In this document: in pieces, positions 40,528 to 49,030 of the stretch
How positions within the stretch are numbered: the first letter of the stretch is position 1
Layout: each line of letters begins with the position of its first letter
Origin: a virus
Length of the DNA stretch: 59,411 nucleotides
Virus record (IMG/VR): IMGVR_UViG_3300031659_000008
Span: 1 to 59,411 of that record
Reading direction: 5' to 3' (one strand)
Translations under genes and position numbers: made by a program
Notes under the pieces: model-generated
Seen by the model: only the letters and a program-made list of their open reading frames with translations
Told to the model about the DNA's origin: nothing
The model's database searches: none

Positions 40528-41584
40528 TAAATACGTTTCTTTTGATTGGTGGTGGGGAGGATGGAATAATATAAGAATGTGCTATGAAATGATAGGTGCT
40601 ATATCTTATATTTCAGGAAGAAAAATTATACTTCCGCCAAATGGTTATTGTTTGTTTTTATCTGAGCATCAAGAAAAAAATTCTTTTTTTAATATGTGGG
40701 ATTTTTTAGATAAGAAATCCTTTACATCTAATTTTGATTGTGTTGAGTATGAAGACACTTCTTTAATAAAATACTCATCTGATATACAATATTACGAAAA
40801 TATAGTTGACGATATTAAGTGCATTCTTTTTGATAATGATAAATATATAAATTGGGGGCCTCAAAACTTTATAAATAGAGGATTAATTTATCAAGGAATA
40901 GAAGACATAAATCATTTTAATGAGTTTAATTCTGACAATAGAGAGCTTTATGATATTATGTGTGATGATGAAATTATACATTTTCCTAGAAATTTATTAG
41001 GGCATTTTGGATACCACGTATATCCTCCTAATGATAAAGCGAGAAGAATAATACAGCAAAAAGTAAGAGACGGTATAAGGTTTAAAGAAAAGTTTTATAT
41101 AAAGGCAAAAGAATTAATGCCCGGGGATTATGATGCTATTCATGTAAGAAGAGGTGATTTTAAATACACTCAAACAACCTGGACTGAAGACCTTTATAAA
41201 AATTTAGAAAATCTTTTAGACGGAAGAGTCAGAAAATCAGTACCTTTATACATTGCGACTGATGAAACAGATTTAAGTATGTTTGATTTTTTAAAAGAAA
41301 AGTACAATATATTGTTTTTAAAAGATTTAAAAGAAAAAAGTTATAATGAAGACGTGGTTTTAGACACTCTTATTTGCTGTAATGCACATAATTTTTTTGG
41401 TTCAAGAATGTCTACTTACACCGACTATATAAATATATTAAGAGGTTATAATAATAAAATTGATAATCACAGAAAGTCGTTGAATTTTGAGAGAAAAGAA
41501 ATTAAATACAATAAATATCCTTGGGAGGTAGAGCCTTATAATTGGCAAGACTTGTGGGGTGAATTATATTATGGCAAAATTTAA
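40520..41584 (+). CDS. O-fucosyltransferase-like glycosyltransferase
   Basis: This 354-residue protein begins at GTG 40520, overlapping the 38-residue gene. It contains an N-terminal GGWNNIRMCYEMIGAISYIS (Gly-rich donor-site loop and helix) and IHVRRGDFKY at about residue 210. The HxRRxD motif is typical of GDP-fucose O- and alpha-1,6-fucosyltransferases. SRMSTYTDYINILRG at the end matches the FxGSxxSTF-like segment. It would attach fucose or a similar sugar to a protein or glycan. Overlaps suggest one unit with the neighbouring modification genes. Confidence 0.65.
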   Translation: MNNKYVSFDWWWGGWNNIRMCYEMIGAISYISGRKIILPPNGYCLFLSEHQEKNSFFNMWDFLDKKSFTSNFDCVEYEDTSLIKYSSDIQYYENIVDDIKCILFDNDKYINWGPQNFINRGLIYQGIEDINHFNEFNSDNRELYDIMCDDEIIHFPRNLLGHFGYHVYPPNDKARRIIQQKVRDGIRFKEKFYIKAKELMPGDYDAIHVRRGDFKYTQTTWTEDLYKNLENLLDGRVRKSVPLYIATDETDLSMFDFLKEKYNILFLKDLKEKSYNEDVVLDTLICCNAHNFFGSRMSTYTDYINILRGYNNKIDNHRKSLNFERKEIKYNKYPWEVEPYNWQDLWGELYYGKI

Positions 41585-43034
41585 TCTAGGAGTACACGGG
41601 TCTCACAATGCATCAATAGCAATATCTTATGGTGGGGATATATTAGAAGTTGTAGAATTAGAAAGATGGGTTCAAATAAAAAACGCTGCTTTTTTTTATT
41701 ATTTTCCTATAGAAAATCCATTAGAAATTTTAAGTGAAATTTTAAGCTACTTTGAATTTAAATACAATGCAAAAGAATATGATTTTGCAATGGTAAACTC
41801 TTGGCCTCAAGAGCATAATAGTCATTTAAAAGCCACTAACGTAGTTTATGTCCCGCATCATTTAGCTCATGCTTGTAACGTTATGTATCAATCTAATGCA
41901 AAAAAATCTTTAATAGTTTCTTTTGATGGAGGTTCAGACGATGGTCATTTCAATATTTACTTAGGGGATAAGCCCAATACACCAGTTTTAATACATCAAT
42001 CTCAAAAAGATTTATGTGTTCCTTACGCTGCTTTAGGTCATTATATGAATGACATTAAAAAAGAACCAGATATTTTTAAGGGTAATTTAACTAATGCTGG
42101 TAAAGCAATGGGGTTATCTTCTTATGGAAAAAGAGACGATGTTCTTTTTGATTATGTAAATAAACTTTATGATAAAAGCGATACAAATTCTGTAAACAAA
42201 GCTCATGAAAATTGGAGTGAAATTTTTTGTTCATGCAATCAAACTGGTGACAAAGCAAAAGATTTAGCTTATGCAAATCAATATGTATTTGAAAAGAATT
42301 TTGCAGATATAGCACTCCCTTTTATATTTAAAAATTTAGACAGAGAGTTGCAATTTGCGGGCGGCGGTGCAATGAACATTTTAAATAACACCACCTATGA
42401 AGCTTTTGTTTCTCCAAATGCTGATGATAGGGGAATTGCGTTGGGTTGTTTATTAAGCTTATTAAAACCAGAACAGACTGTTGATAGCACTTATTTAGGT
42501 TCTGACCCTTATGATGACATTCCTGATAAAAAAGAAATTAGCGTCTTAGAGGTTGCTAATATGTTAAGTGAGGGTAGTATACTTGGACTGATACAAGGTA
42601 GAGGAGAACACGGCGCAAGGTCATTAGGCAATAGGTCTATTCTGTGCTTACCACAAGAAGGAGTAAAGGAAAAATTAAACTCAGAAGTAAAAAACAGAGA
42701 ATGGTTTAGACCTTTTGCGGCAGTTTGCAGAGAAGAAGATGCTCATAAATATTTTAAAGACTACGGAAAGCATAGATGGATGACTCATAATGTTAAAGTT
42801 TTAGATAACAAGTTACCCGGAATTACTCATATAGATGGAACTTGTAGATTGCAAACAGTAACTAAAGAACAAAACCTTTTTTTATGGAATATTTTAGGGA
42901 TACATCCTGTTATTCTAAACACTTCTTTTAACATACAAGGAAAGCCTATACTTAACACCTACAGAGAGGCGTTATGGATGAAAGAAAATACAGGAATAAA
43001 CGAAGTAATAACCAATAAATATATATTATCATGA
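41571..43034 (+). CDS. NodU/CmcH-family O-carbamoyltransferase
   Basis: I choose ATG 41571 (MAKFNLGVHGSHNASI; a GTG at 41559 is in frame), giving 487 residues. Family motifs are all present: HNAS near the start, PHHLAHA at about 95, SFDGGSDDGH, GKAMGLSSYGK, GRGEHGARSLGNRSIL at about 343, WFRPFA and NTSFN near 450. These enzymes make carbamoyl-AMP from carbamoyl phosphate and transfer carbamoyl to a sugar hydroxyl. Here the target is probably the sugar added by the upstream transferase. Confidence 0.85.
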   Translation: MAKFNLGVHGSHNASIAISYGGDILEVVELERWVQIKNAAFFYYFPIENPLEILSEILSYFEFKYNAKEYDFAMVNSWPQEHNSHLKATNVVYVPHHLAHACNVMYQSNAKKSLIVSFDGGSDDGHFNIYLGDKPNTPVLIHQSQKDLCVPYAALGHYMNDIKKEPDIFKGNLTNAGKAMGLSSYGKRDDVLFDYVNKLYDKSDTNSVNKAHENWSEIFCSCNQTGDKAKDLAYANQYVFEKNFADIALPFIFKNLDRELQFAGGGAMNILNNTTYEAFVSPNADDRGIALGCLLSLLKPEQTVDSTYLGSDPYDDIPDKKEISVLEVANMLSEGSILGLIQGRGEHGARSLGNRSILCLPQEGVKEKLNSEVKNREWFRPFAAVCREEDAHKYFKDYGKHRWMTHNVKVLDNKLPGITHIDGTCRLQTVTKEQNLFLWNILGIHPVILNTSFNIQGKPILNTYREALWMKENTGINEVITNKYILS

Positions 43035-43573
43035 TAAAAAAATTAAACTTAAATTATGACTGGGGTTATTTTTTACCTCCAATGCAAGACTACTCAATTC
43101 ATAAAGGTACTTGTCTAGCACATCAACTTGATGAGCTTACAGATATACATAAGGAGTACGGTCTTGCCGATTCATACACTAAAGACAACACTGTCATTCA
43201 ACAGCTATGGTATACAAAAGACCAAGTTGATTTTAAAGACCTTGGAAAACAAACCGGAATGGAAGTGGTTACAGTATCTACTATACTACAGCCCCCAGGA
43301 AATACTATTGCACTACATAGAGACACATTTTTTCAAATAAAAAAAAGATTTCCAGACGATAAAAGAGTAAAAGTTAGGGCTAATGTTTATTTAGAAGAAT
43401 GGAAGGTTGGGCATATGTTGCAGTATAAATCTGAAGAAGATAATATATGGAAAACATCTGACAACTGGAAAGCTGGAGAAGGTTACATGTGGGATTCTAA
43501 GCCTCTTCACTTATCAGCAAACGCAGGGATGAAAGACAAGTTTACACTTCAAGTATCAGGTTTTTTGCTTTAA
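43031..43573 (+). CDS. Second Fe(II)/2OG dioxygenase-like enzyme
   Basis: This 180-residue protein has a jelly-roll with HRD (His96, Asp98), a distal PLH (His160) and KFTLQVSG, in which a Lys (about 170) could bind 2-oxoglutarate. The arrangement resembles aspartyl/asparaginyl beta-hydroxylases and related oxygenases. It overlaps the carbamoyltransferase stop (ATGA), placing it in the same modification unit. The target may be a second tail residue or the sugar. Confidence 0.65.
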   Translation: MIKKLNLNYDWGYFLPPMQDYSIHKGTCLAHQLDELTDIHKEYGLADSYTKDNTVIQQLWYTKDQVDFKDLGKQTGMEVVTVSTILQPPGNTIALHRDTFFQIKKRFPDDKRVKVRANVYLEEWKVGHMLQYKSEEDNIWKTSDNWKAGEGYMWDSKPLHLSANAGMKDKFTLQVSGFLL

Positions 43574-43595
43574 AATATCTAAGCAATTAAATTCG

Positions 43596-43603
43596 TAAAT
43601 TTG
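43596..43603 (+). promoter_or_regulatory. Bacteroidetes-type promoter -7 element (TAAATTTG)
   Basis: TAnnTTTG match 18 bases before the ATG at 43621. It would start a transcript with the second Pro-Val tail protein. Confidence 0.6.
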
Positions 43604-43620
43604 TAGATAAAATTAATCAT

Positions 43621-44643
43621 ATGAATGGCTGGAAATTTGTTGCAGGCTCTTTCACAATACCTACTTTACCCCCCCAAATAGGGTATCATCAGGGAAGTTT
43701 ATTTGGATGTCCTAATTCATTTACTCCATTTGGTACAGGTGTAAGCCCTACAGTTGCTACTCAGGAATTACCCGGAATAGGTTGTGCTTTTAATATATTT
43801 AGTCAAGGTCTACAGACAAGAGGCGTTGCGTTAAAGGGAAGCGGAACTCAAAGCGATATAGGACTAACTCAATTTAGCACTAACGGGGGTATAATTACCG
43901 CAAACTTTATGGGGATTAGTACCTTAAGTAATATAGGTACAGGTTCTTTATCGGGAGTAATTACAGGAAGCGATGGTAGTTCTGGAACATGGTCTGTTGA
44001 TTATAGTAATGTTATAGATGGAATATTAGGGCCTGTTGAGTTTCAAGCTTATATTGATGACAGCGGAAACGGCAGTACTTATTCTCCCGAATCTAGTGGT
44101 ACTGTTACTTTAAACGGATTAAGCTTAGTTAGTGGCGTTACTTATGAATTAATTGTAGGCGCTTCTGTGCCTGTTGCTCCAGTACCCGCACCTACTTCAG
44201 GGATAGTTGACTATTGTTTATCCCCCACCAATAGCGTGGTAGTTCCAGTTGCTCCTACACCAGTGCCTGTGGTAGTACCTGTTTCATCGCCGGTAGTAAT
44301 ACCTGCGCCTGTGGTAGTACCTGTTATTGTACCAGTAGTAGTGCCATCAGTAGTACCAGTAGTGCCGACAGCTCCTCCTCCTGTAATAGTTCCAGTAAAT
44401 GCTCCTATTAATGTTCCTGTTCAGGCATCAACATATTATATAGCAATAGGCTGTAGTGATAATATAGCAGTATACCTTCAAGGAGGGGTTTCAACACCTT
44501 ACTCCGTAGGAAATGTTGTACAATATACTTTTCAGGGAGTTACTTATTGCGCTACCATTTCACAGGTTGGAGTTGGAACTGGCGGCGGCGGAAAAATTAA
44601 TCAAACTGTATCAAGTTGCAACGACTTTACATGTAGTCAATAA
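43621..44643 (+). CDS. Pro-Val-rich tail protein with Cys beta domain, second copy
   Basis: This 340-residue protein has a distinct N-terminal beta domain of about 180 residues (NGWKFVAGSFTIPTLPPQIG, TVTLNGLSLVSGVTYELIVG). A Pro/Val linker of about 80 residues (183-267) follows. The C-terminal domain (TYYIAIGCSDNIAVYLQGGV, VQYTFQGVTYCATI, SCNDFTCSQ) closely parallels that of the protein at 39147. Together they bracket the modification genes. It is probably another spike or fibre component. Confidence 0.7.
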   Translation: MNGWKFVAGSFTIPTLPPQIGYHQGSLFGCPNSFTPFGTGVSPTVATQELPGIGCAFNIFSQGLQTRGVALKGSGTQSDIGLTQFSTNGGIITANFMGISTLSNIGTGSLSGVITGSDGSSGTWSVDYSNVIDGILGPVEFQAYIDDSGNGSTYSPESSGTVTLNGLSLVSGVTYELIVGASVPVAPVPAPTSGIVDYCLSPTNSVVVPVAPTPVPVVVPVSSPVVIPAPVVVPVIVPVVVPSVVPVVPTAPPPVIVPVNAPINVPVQASTYYIAIGCSDNIAVYLQGGVSTPYSVGNVVQYTFQGVTYCATISQVGVGTGGGGKINQTVSSCNDFTCSQ

Positions 44644-44653
44644 TAAATAAAAA

Positions 44654-45808
44654 ATGGCCCAACAATATATATTTAACGGAGCATACGGTGTGTACGGAAC
44701 AAGCACAGGGGTATTTGTAATAAACAATATTCCTTCACAACATCCAATTGCTTTTTTAAATTCAGGCAAAGAATCTTTAATACAATACCAAGGGCAATTT
44801 AATGCCGGGTCAAAAACAGCTTTAGACGGAAATACTTATAATTTCTTTTATGGAGATGTTACTCTTTCGGTAAGCGGTGATTATGGGACGATAAGTTATC
44901 AGTGTTTCTATCATGGCTATATGGGAGGTCAAAATAACTTGGTGTATGATTCAGTATCTTGTCCACCTCAAACCCCTTCCGTAGAGCCATTACCTGGAGA
45001 CCCTGTAGAAAATTATACCTTATCGTATAGTGATGGCGCAAAAGGTTGGCCTTCTTTTTATTCGTTTTTCCCTGACTTTATGATGGGTATGAATAATTAT
45101 TTTTATTCTTTTAAGGGAGGAGCTCTTTACAGGCATAACACAAATTCATTAAGAAACAATTATTATGGGGTGCAATATAACTCACAGATAACTTCCGTGT
45201 TTAATGAAGCTGCTTTAGAAACTAAATTATTTAAAACTATTAACTTAGAGTCTGACACATCATGGTCTGCAACTTTAGATAGTGACATTCAAACAGGAGC
45301 TACTGTTGATTACAGTTGGTTTGAGCAAAAAGAAGGTTCTTGGTTTGCTTATGTTAGAAACAATGGAACAAGCCCCGCAAGCGCCTCAGAGTATCCTATG
45401 CGTTCAGTAAGTGGTATTGCTAGAAGTTCTAGTGTTAATGCAAATGGAAACTTTACTACTATAAACTTTTCTATTAATCCATTAATTGAAATAGGAAACA
45501 TTTTGAGTGTAGGCGACATGCTTTATTATTCTTTGCCTTCGTACACTACCGTTCAGCTTGGAGGTCAAGTAAGCGCAATAAATATAGACATAGTAAATGG
45601 TATAAACAATATAGTTATTAATACTTCTGTAGCCAACGCAGTGACCCCTATACCTATACAGGATGCTTTTATAATGTTTATAAAAAATCAACAAGTCGAA
45701 TCAAATGGTTTGTTAGGTCATTACTGTTTGTTTACTCTTACAAATTCTGATTCAACACCAACTGAATTATTCGCAGTGGAATCGGAAGTAATGAAAAGCA
45801 ATCCTTAA
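44654..45808 (+). CDS. Virion tail protein with cupredoxin-like N-terminus
   Basis: This 384-residue protein starts MAQQYIFNGAYGVYGTSTGV. Residues about 70-100 (LSVSGDYGTISYQCFYHGYM) resemble the YxCxxHxxM segment in marine-phage structural proteins, similar to a cupredoxin copper loop. The C-terminal 250 residues (YFYSFKGGALYRHNTNSLRN, VYDSV) look like crAss-like tail proteins. It follows the spike genes, so it is probably part of the tail. Confidence 0.6.
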   Translation: MAQQYIFNGAYGVYGTSTGVFVINNIPSQHPIAFLNSGKESLIQYQGQFNAGSKTALDGNTYNFFYGDVTLSVSGDYGTISYQCFYHGYMGGQNNLVYDSVSCPPQTPSVEPLPGDPVENYTLSYSDGAKGWPSFYSFFPDFMMGMNNYFYSFKGGALYRHNTNSLRNNYYGVQYNSQITSVFNEAALETKLFKTINLESDTSWSATLDSDIQTGATVDYSWFEQKEGSWFAYVRNNGTSPASASEYPMRSVSGIARSSSVNANGNFTTINFSINPLIEIGNILSVGDMLYYSLPSYTTVQLGGQVSAINIDIVNGINNIVINTSVANAVTPIPIQDAFIMFIKNQQVESNGLLGHYCLFTLTNSDSTPTELFAVESEVMKSNP

Positions 45809-45815
45809 AAATTAG

Positions 45816-45823
45816 TATCTTTG
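45816..45823 (+). promoter_or_regulatory. Bacteroidetes-type promoter -7 element (TATCTTTG)
   Basis: TAnnTTTG match 7 bases before the ATG at 45831; the transcript leader would be very short. It would drive the acetyltransferase-like and ejection-protein genes. Confidence 0.6.
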
Positions 45824-45830
45824 TAGTTAA

Positions 45831-46241
45831 ATGAAATTAAATGTTAGACCACTCGTAGAAGATGACTATCAAGACATCTTAGTAGGTTGGTGGAAAGATT
45901 GGAAATGGGAAGCACCATTAAAAGATTTTCTTCCAGATGACGGCAAAGGTGGGCTAATAGTTTATGACAATGAAACCCCTGTTTGTGCAGGATTTATATA
46001 TATGACAAATTCAAAGGTAGCTTGGGTAGATTGGATTATTTCTAACAAACAATATAGAGATAGAGAAGATAGACAGCAAGCTATTTCTTTTTTAATTAAA
46101 ACACTTACTGATACAGTAAAAACTACAGGCTGCAAATTCATATATGCTTTAATAAAGCACGATGGCTTAATTAAGACCTATGAAGACGAAGGCTATATGG
46201 CTGGAGACCAGTACAATAAAGAAATGATTAAAGCAATATAA
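45831..46241 (+). CDS. GNAT-family acetyltransferase-like protein
   Basis: This 136-residue protein has GNAT layout: MKLNVRPLVEDDYQDILVGW at the start, VCAGFIYMTNSKVAWVDWII as the central strands, then a helix (QQAISFLIKTLTDTVKTTGC) and a final strand-helix (YEDEGYMAGD). The acetyl-CoA loop (Q/RxxGxG) is degenerate. Similar proteins precede internal virion genes in T7-like and marine phages, so a structural or modifying role is possible. Confidence 0.65.
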   Translation: MKLNVRPLVEDDYQDILVGWWKDWKWEAPLKDFLPDDGKGGLIVYDNETPVCAGFIYMTNSKVAWVDWIISNKQYRDREDRQQAISFLIKTLTDTVKTTGCKFIYALIKHDGLIKTYEDEGYMAGDQYNKEMIKAI

Positions 46242-46242
46242 T

Positions 46243-47067
46243 ATGGCGGCAGTAACAACAATAGCATCTTTAGCGGTAACAGCAGCATCCACTGCTAATT
46301 CTTTTATACAGGCTAATAAGCAAAAAAAACTACAACAACAAGCAGAAGTAGAAGCTGACAAAGCTTTGGGAGCAGCTAGAAAAAAATTAGAAGTAAACTA
46401 TTTAGACGAATTATCTATACCTAAAGAAGCTTATGAATTAGAGCGAGACGCTTTGCTAAGTGCTGGTGCTCAAGCTTTACAGGCTGGAGTTGAGGGAAGT
46501 CAGAGAGGTGCTGCTGCTACCGCAGGTAGAGTGGCTATGGCTCAAAACAAAGGTCAAGCAGCAATAAGAACAGCCATGGGGCAAGACCTTTTTGGGTTGG
46601 AAAAATTGCAAGCTGAAGAAGATTCTAGATTAAGAGATTTAGGATATAACTTAGACATAAAAGAATTATCAGGACAACAAGCAGCGGGACAAGCGGCGGG
46701 TTTAGCTAGACAACAACAAATGCAAAACGCAGTTCAAGGAGTTGGCTCTCTCATTAAGGGAGTTGGAGCAGCTATTCCTGAGTATCAAAAGGGAGCAGAT
46801 GGTAGAGCTGTAAGTAAATTAAACAGACAATTCAACAGAGCTCAAAGAAAAGGAGAGATAGGCGGAGATGTTTCAATAGGAGAATTTGGTAATCTTAATG
46901 GAGTTACAACTGAATCAGCAAGTTTTGACCAGGGAATGGCAGACGCGTATGGAAGTAACTATACAGATACATTTAATCCTTCTGCCGTTCAATACGAAGA
47001 CCCTTTAACTTTTATGCAGGGCATGACTCCATTTGAGCAAAAAGAATACTTTAAATCAAGAAAATAA
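46243..47067 (+). CDS. Ejection (internal virion) protein, gp14-like
   Basis: This 274-residue, Ala/Gln-rich helical protein starts MAAVTTIASLAVTAASTANS and contains GAAATAGRVAMAQNKGQAAI, a hallmark of podovirus internal core proteins (T7 gp14-like). It would be packed in the head and injected to form the outer-membrane channel. It is the first of three consecutive large internal proteins. Confidence 0.72.
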   Translation: MAAVTTIASLAVTAASTANSFIQANKQKKLQQQAEVEADKALGAARKKLEVNYLDELSIPKEAYELERDALLSAGAQALQAGVEGSQRGAAATAGRVAMAQNKGQAAIRTAMGQDLFGLEKLQAEEDSRLRDLGYNLDIKELSGQQAAGQAAGLARQQQMQNAVQGVGSLIKGVGAAIPEYQKGADGRAVSKLNRQFNRAQRKGEIGGDVSIGEFGNLNGVTTESASFDQGMADAYGSNYTDTFNPSAVQYEDPLTFMQGMTPFEQKEYFKSRK

Positions 47068-47070
47068 TAG

Positions 47071-49017
47071 ATGGCTACAAAAATAGGGTTTGACGCGAAA
47101 TTAGCAGGCACTGGAGTAGATTGGGCTACGGTAGGTAAAGATGTATCTGAAACATTAATCCAGCAAGAGCAACAGCGAGAAAAAAATCGTGTTGCCATGG
47201 ATAAGGCTGTTGCTGATGAAATTAAAACATTAGCCGGTACGGAGTTAGGTAAAGACGCTCAAGCTAATCAATGGATAATGAATGGTGTTGGGGCAATAAC
47301 CGGCTCTTCTTTAATGGACTCAAGACTGTTAAAAAATGGATTACTAAGCTCAAGAGATTTTTCTAGAAATTTAGCTAACAGAACGCAAGGAACTGAATTG
47401 GTTCTTCAAGCTTATAGCACCTACAATAAAGACTATGATGAAATCATGGAAAAAATTAATTCAGGTGATTTAAGTGAAAAAACATTACAAGCAAGAGCTC
47501 AAGTAGAAAGTATGTTTGATTTTGCAAACACTGACATATTTATAAACCCTACCGACTCTGAGGTAAATGTATCTAAAAAAGTATTGAAAGATGGTGTTAT
47601 GGTTATGAGCGATAACCCTGACGATTTTATGAATGCCAGTGAACTTATGCAAGGAGCAACAGCACAATACGCTAAGTTTCAAGCTAATGATGAGGCTAAA
47701 GCATTGGCTGACGCTGTAGCTCAAAGACTAATAAGAGATATTGGCGGAGAAACAATAGAGGGAGCATATCAGGCTGTGAGTAAACTGCCAAAAGCTGAAC
47801 AAGATAAATTAAACGAGGCTAGAAAACTTCAGATACAAGCTGTTCTTACGGATGACAAGGCGGGTTCTTTTTTAGTTGATACTTTAAACAAAACACTTAA
47901 ACCAGGTGAGGGTCCTTATAGTTTTACTAAAAACAAAGATGAGGCAGCTAGAGACAAGTTTAAAATATTAATGAATCAAGATGGTTCAAATAATTTTACC
48001 ACTGATAATGGTAAAAAACAAATGAAGTTAGCTGTGGAAAAGTTTGACGTAATGTTAGAAGGATTTTTACCAGCAAAACGAACAGCGCCTTTACCTAAAG
48101 CTCCAAAACCTCAAACTCAATCTCAAAGAAATTACGGTACAAATGTAAAGAATTTTGCAGATTACGGACTAACAATAGTAGAGGCTATTACAACTGATTC
48201 CCCTGAGGAGTCAGCTGCAGCGTTAGCAATCTTAAGCGAGTTTGGTATAGATACTAGTCGTATTAAAAAAAATAAAGAAGGATTAACCTTTGAGATATTT
48301 AATAAAAATACTAAAGTGTATGAGACTGTACCTGTTAAGTTTAAAGAAGGTGACTTTGAAGGGTCATTAAAAAGAATATTACAAAAAACTTTAGGAAGAA
48401 ATACTAAGGTAGACATAGACGACATCATGGAAGCTATGGGTGGTAAAGAGTTTTTTAAAGATAAAGAAGTTTCAGACATAGAATCTTTGTTTTCTCCAAA
48501 AGAAACCATAGAAGTAAAACCTCTTGACGACCCTTCGAATATAATGCTAAACCCTTTAAAGCCTTTTGACACAGTAACTGGAAAGGAAAATTTTGTTACT
48601 GCAGAAACTATATTTAAAATAATTGAAGATGAAGAGTATAATGATGATGATGAATTACAAAAATATTTAAAAGGATTACTTACTCAACAAGGTCTTAAAG
48701 ATATTACTGTAGAAGTTCAAGAGGCCGGTAAAACCATTAGTCCATTAGCTAGATTTTTCGGTACAACTCCAGAGGAAAGATATGCAATAATAAAAAGAGG
48801 AGAAAAAGAATTAGAATTAATTAATCTTAACGATATTAAAGAAACTTTTAGAGATGAAATTAATAGAATAACAAAAAAAGCACAATCTGAAGAAACTTTT
48901 TATGAAGGCCCTGTTGATGACGGAGTAAGAGAAAAAAAATATAAATCATTTGCAGAATATAAAGAAGATTTTCCTAAAGCAACACTTGCAGATTTTGCCA
49001 CATATAAAAAATCTTAA
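47071..49017 (+). CDS. Ejection (internal virion) protein, gp15-like
   Basis: This 648-residue protein starts MATKIGFDAKLAGTGVDWAT and is largely helical. Its position between the gp14-like and giant internal proteins matches T7 gp15, which spans the periplasm during DNA delivery. The C-terminus ends in YKEDFPKATLADFATYKKS, possibly a capsid-targeting segment. No enzyme motif was recognised. Confidence 0.65.
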   Translation: MATKIGFDAKLAGTGVDWATVGKDVSETLIQQEQQREKNRVAMDKAVADEIKTLAGTELGKDAQANQWIMNGVGAITGSSLMDSRLLKNGLLSSRDFSRNLANRTQGTELVLQAYSTYNKDYDEIMEKINSGDLSEKTLQARAQVESMFDFANTDIFINPTDSEVNVSKKVLKDGVMVMSDNPDDFMNASELMQGATAQYAKFQANDEAKALADAVAQRLIRDIGGETIEGAYQAVSKLPKAEQDKLNEARKLQIQAVLTDDKAGSFLVDTLNKTLKPGEGPYSFTKNKDEAARDKFKILMNQDGSNNFTTDNGKKQMKLAVEKFDVMLEGFLPAKRTAPLPKAPKPQTQSQRNYGTNVKNFADYGLTIVEAITTDSPEESAAALAILSEFGIDTSRIKKNKEGLTFEIFNKNTKVYETVPVKFKEGDFEGSLKRILQKTLGRNTKVDIDDIMEAMGGKEFFKDKEVSDIESLFSPKETIEVKPLDDPSNIMLNPLKPFDTVTGKENFVTAETIFKIIEDEEYNDDDELQKYLKGLLTQQGLKDITVEVQEAGKTISPLARFFGTTPEERYAIIKRGEKELELINLNDIKETFRDEINRITKKAQSEETFYEGPVDDGVREKKYKSFAEYKEDFPKATLADFATYKKS

Positions 49018-49030
49018 ATAAATAAAATAA

